In this document: positions 62,017 to 64,000 of the stretch, piece after piece
How the letters are laid out: each line of letters begins with the position of its first letter
Numbering within the stretch: position 1 is the first letter of the stretch
DNA from: SB11 sp965249955
GTDB taxonomy: Bacteria; Bacteroidota; Bacteroidia; UBA8524
DNA length: 64,000 bases
Direction: 5' to 3'
Assembly (NCBI GenBank): GCA_965249955.1
Contig: OZ252261.1
Coordinates: 3,100,001 to 3,164,000 of the forward strand
Position numbers and translations under genes: made by a program
Notes under the pieces: generated by a model
What the model saw: only the letters and a program-made list of their open reading frames with translations
Database searches by the model: none
What the model was told of the DNA's origin: nothing

Positions 62017-63456
62017 ATGATTAAAACATATAAATTCAATAGTATAATAGCTTTAGCAGTATTGTCTATTGTGTTATTTTCATGTAAAAAGCCAAAAAGT
62101 GAAACCACCGGTTGGAATTACAACGATACCAAATGGGGCGGTGTTCAGAAATTGGAGTACGAAGGTCAAGAAACTGGCCCCGGCTTGGTTTTGGTTGAAG
62201 CAGGTAACTTTACCATGGGTTCTACCGAACAAGATTTGTTATTTGACCATAACAACGTTGAGCGTAGGGTAACTGTTTCTAGCTTTTACATGGACGAAAC
62301 GGAAGTATCAAATTTTCACTATATAGAATATTTAGCTTGGTTGGCTAGGGTTTTTGTTGATTACCCAGAGGTACATAACAAAGCATTGCCCGATACTAAT
62401 TGCTGGCGCAGGAAGTTGGCTTATAACGAGCCTTTGGTAATGTATTACCTACGTCACCCTGCCTACCGTGATTACCCTGTTGTGGGTGTTAGTTGGGTTC
62501 AAGCCACAGGATATGCTGCTTGGCGTACAGACCGTGTAAACGAAATGATTTTGATACGTGAAGGTATTCACCAATTGGGCGACCTTAACGAACAAACTAA
62601 CGAGCAAAATTTTAATACTGATGCTTACCTTAATGGTCAGTACGAAGGTTTAGTGAAAAACGACCTTAAAGACATTGCTCCGGGTGGAACCACTCGTAAA
62701 GTGCGTATGGAAGACGGTATACTATTACCTGATTACCGCTTACCTACAGAAGCTGAGTGGGAATACGCTGCATTGGCTGATATAGGTAATACCCTATACG
62801 AAAACAAAAACACCAAACGTATCTATCCTTGGAATGGTTCATCAGCACTTAGCGTACGTAAAGGTGCACCTGAAAGATATAGGGGTGAAATTATGGCCAA
62901 CTTTAAACGTGATGCAGGTGACATGGCGGGTATAGCTGGTAAACTTAATGATAACGGTATTGTTACCACACCTATAAAATCGTACGGTAAAAACGACTGG
63001 GGTTTATATAACATGGGTGGTAACGTAAGCGAGTGGGTAATGGATGTTTACCGTCCACTTAGCTTTGAAGACCAAGAGGATTTGAACCCATACCGTGGTA
63101 ACGAGTTTAAAGCAAAAGAACTTGATGCTGACGGGTATGTTCAAGAGAAAGACTCTTTGGGTAGAATTATCTACAAAAACGTTGAAGATGATCCTAACCG
63201 TCTTAACTACCAAACTGCTGATAACCGTGGTTATTTAGATGAAGAAGAATATGTAGATCGTGATCAACGCTACGAGTATGGTGTTGCAAGTTTAGTAAAC
63301 GATAAAGCACGTGTATACAAAGGTGGTTCTTGGGACGATAGGGCTTACTGGGTTGCCCCAGGTACTCGTCGTTTCTTAGACCAAAACCAAAACCTTGCTA
63401 CTTTAGGTTTCCGTTGTGCAATGACACGTATTGGTAACCCCGCAGGTAACAAATAA
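62017..63456 (+). CDS. gldJ: Gliding-motility lipoprotein GldJ
   Basis: GldJ of 479 residues is an FGE/sulfatase-modifying-fold lipoprotein needed for T9SS stability and gliding. A lipoprotein signal has the cysteine in VLFSCKKP. Conserved parts are GPGLVLVEAGNFTMGS, FYMDETEVSN, ALPDTNCWRRKLAYNEPLVMYYLRHPAY, YPVVGVSWVQATGYAAWRTDRVNEMI, GGNVSEWVMDVY and YKGGSWDDRAYW. It differs from GldK in the 'LPDT.W' and 'TDRVNE' stretches, so GldJ is the better name. It follows porP. Confidence 0.9.
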   Translation: MIKTYKFNSIIALAVLSIVLFSCKKPKSETTGWNYNDTKWGGVQKLEYEGQETGPGLVLVEAGNFTMGSTEQDLLFDHNNVERRVTVSSFYMDETEVSNFHYIEYLAWLARVFVDYPEVHNKALPDTNCWRRKLAYNEPLVMYYLRHPAYRDYPVVGVSWVQATGYAAWRTDRVNEMILIREGIHQLGDLNEQTNEQNFNTDAYLNGQYEGLVKNDLKDIAPGGTTRKVRMEDGILLPDYRLPTEAEWEYAALADIGNTLYENKNTKRIYPWNGSSALSVRKGAPERYRGEIMANFKRDAGDMAGIAGKLNDNGIVTTPIKSYGKNDWGLYNMGGNVSEWVMDVYRPLSFEDQEDLNPYRGNEFKAKELDADGYVQEKDSLGRIIYKNVEDDPNRLNYQTADNRGYLDEEEYVDRDQRYEYGVASLVNDKARVYKGGSWDDRAYWVAPGTRRFLDQNQNLATLGFRCAMTRIGNPAGNK

Positions 63457-63481
63457 GAATTGTAATATTTAAGACTATAGT

Positions 63482-63510
63482 AAAGGCGACCCAATAGGGT
63501 CGCCTTTTTT
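63482..63510 (+). terminator. Terminator of gldJ
   Basis: AAAGGCGACCC-AATA-GGGTCGCC is followed by TTTTTT. The rest of the gap to 63693 has a CTATAC...GTATAG pair near 63608 and no supported gene. Confidence 0.85.
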
Positions 63511-63693
63511 ATTTAGGGCTACCTTAGAAGTTATTGGTTTGTATTTATAGCGGTTGAATGTCGGTTAAGAATTTAGTTGGACAAAGGGACAATCTGTATT
63601 CTCAAGGCTATACCCGTTTGTATAGTTTAAAACACGTTTACAAAGCAGTGTAATCACTTAATACTAGATGGTGCTAACTATCTAACTATAGGC

Positions 63694-63720
63694 CAATAAA
63701 AAAGGGGCATAAAGCCCCTT
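63694..63720 (-). terminator. Terminator of the acyltransferase gene
   Basis: On the minus strand AAGGGGC-TTTAT-GCCCCTT is followed by TTTTATT. Confidence 0.8.
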
Positions 63721-63744
63721 AATAATCTTTATAATTAAAATCTA

Positions 63745-64000
63745 TTATAGTCCCAACATAAATGCTCCGGGGTCTTTACCACCTGTAAGCAATTGTATAG
63801 GGTTTTCAAGCTGTTGTTTCACCCTTACAAGGAAACTAACCGATTCACGTCCATCTATTATTCTATGGTCGTAAGAAAGGGCTACATACATCATTGGGCG
63901 AGCTACAATTTGTCCGTCAATAACCACAGGGCGTTCAACTATGTTGTGCATACCCAAAATTGCCGATTGTGGAGGATTGATAATTGGGGTAGACATTAGT
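63745..64000 (-). CDS. 2-oxoacid dehydrogenase acyltransferase E2 (partial, probably odhB/sucB)
   Basis: Only the C-terminal 85 codons or so lie in the window; the frame runs off the right edge (the ATG near 63996 is internal). STPIINPPQSAILGMHNIVERPVVIDGQ and the catalytic ALSYDHRIIDGRESVSFLVRVKQQLE are the E2 catalytic domain end. The wording best fits the succinyl (2-oxoglutarate) E2. It would act in the citric-acid cycle. Confidence 0.9.
   Translation of the reverse strand, partial: LMSTPIINPPQSAILGMHNIVERPVVIDGQIVARPMMYVALSYDHRIIDGRESVSFLVRVKQQLENPIQLLTGGKDPGAFMLGL

Noticed and set aside
63521..63693. Small RNA in the gap after gldJ
   Set aside because: Only a short CTATAC/GTATAG stem and no promoter-terminator pair fitting an RNA gene.

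Overview
The window comes from a bacterium of the phylum Bacteroidota, most like the gliding or T9SS-bearing Flavobacteriia/Cytophagia/Chitinophagia grade; I cannot name the genus. Three lines of evidence agree. First, there are several type IX secretion system (T9SS) genes (porZ, porV, porU, porP/sprF, gldJ) and several secreted proteins with a C-terminal 'YPNP...' sorting domain. Second, promoters follow the Bacteroidota pattern TTG/TTTG - about 19 bp - TAnnTTTG, clearest at tRNA-Ser, tRNA-Arg and rpsO. Third, the DNA is AT-rich with weak purine ribosome-binding sites and palindromic intergenic repeats typical of the phylum. I saw no prophage, transposase, CRISPR array or rRNA operon.

Layout. 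0-7 kb: porZ-recO, tRNA-Ser, a large PKD-repeat T9SS cargo protein and a small TerB-like protein. 7-10 kb: an ECF sigma factor overlapping a membrane protein that joins an anti-sigma-like N-terminus to PKD and von Willebrand (YfbK-type) domains. 10-14.6 kb: cold-shock protein, tRNA-Pro, a TetR regulator with two matching operators controlling itself and two small membrane proteins, an isolated DUF7000 gene, and a lipoprotein cytochrome c next to a hemerythrin-like protein. 14.7-23.9 kb: an NtrC/NtrB two-component pair plus an MscS channel, divergent from a MacAB-like efflux operon (HlyD, ABC ATPase, FtsX permease, DUF2461-like protein), with two phased palindromes between them. 23.9-31.2 kb: tRNA-Arg, an ELW-repeat T9SS cargo gene, a cold-shock cluster (CSD protein, RhlE-type DEAD-box helicase, CspA), a GyrI-like/pentapeptide pair, and an Rrf2 regulator with an outer-membrane protein.

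31.2-39.5 kb: an ABC ATPase with a large integral-membrane partner, a PAS-PAS-HisKA-receiver protein without a kinase ATPase domain, a double CbxX-type AAA+ protein followed by a beta-barrel protein, and a lipoprotein. 39.6-46 kb: core metabolism and RNA genes (pnp, rpsO, a TPR protein, a VOC protein, accD, class I fructose-bisphosphate aldolase). 46-51.5 kb: GNAT acetyltransferase, lipoprotein, three tandem paralogous 4-TM proteins behind a promoter-proximal terminator hairpin, two SDR epimerases and a TfoX-like protein. 51.5-63.5 kb: a propeller/barrel protein with a pseudo-peptidase domain, an MBL hydrolase, then porV-porU divergent from porP-gldJ. The right edge cuts the 3' part of odhB/sucB.

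How the parts fit. PorU (sortase), PorV (shuttle) and PorZ form the surface attachment machinery that would process the PKD and ELW-repeat cargo proteins encoded here. PorP and GldJ belong to the trans-envelope/gliding part. The envelope theme continues in the NtrBC-efflux-MscS locus and the sigma/VWA pair. The best candidates for poorly described systems are the sigma/anti-sigma-VWA fusion, the ATPase-less PAS-HisKA-REC protein, the TetR-controlled histidine-bearing membrane protein, the AAA+ double ATPase with its barrel partner, and the three tandem 4-TM paralogs. All functions are inferred by reading the sequence; no database search was run.
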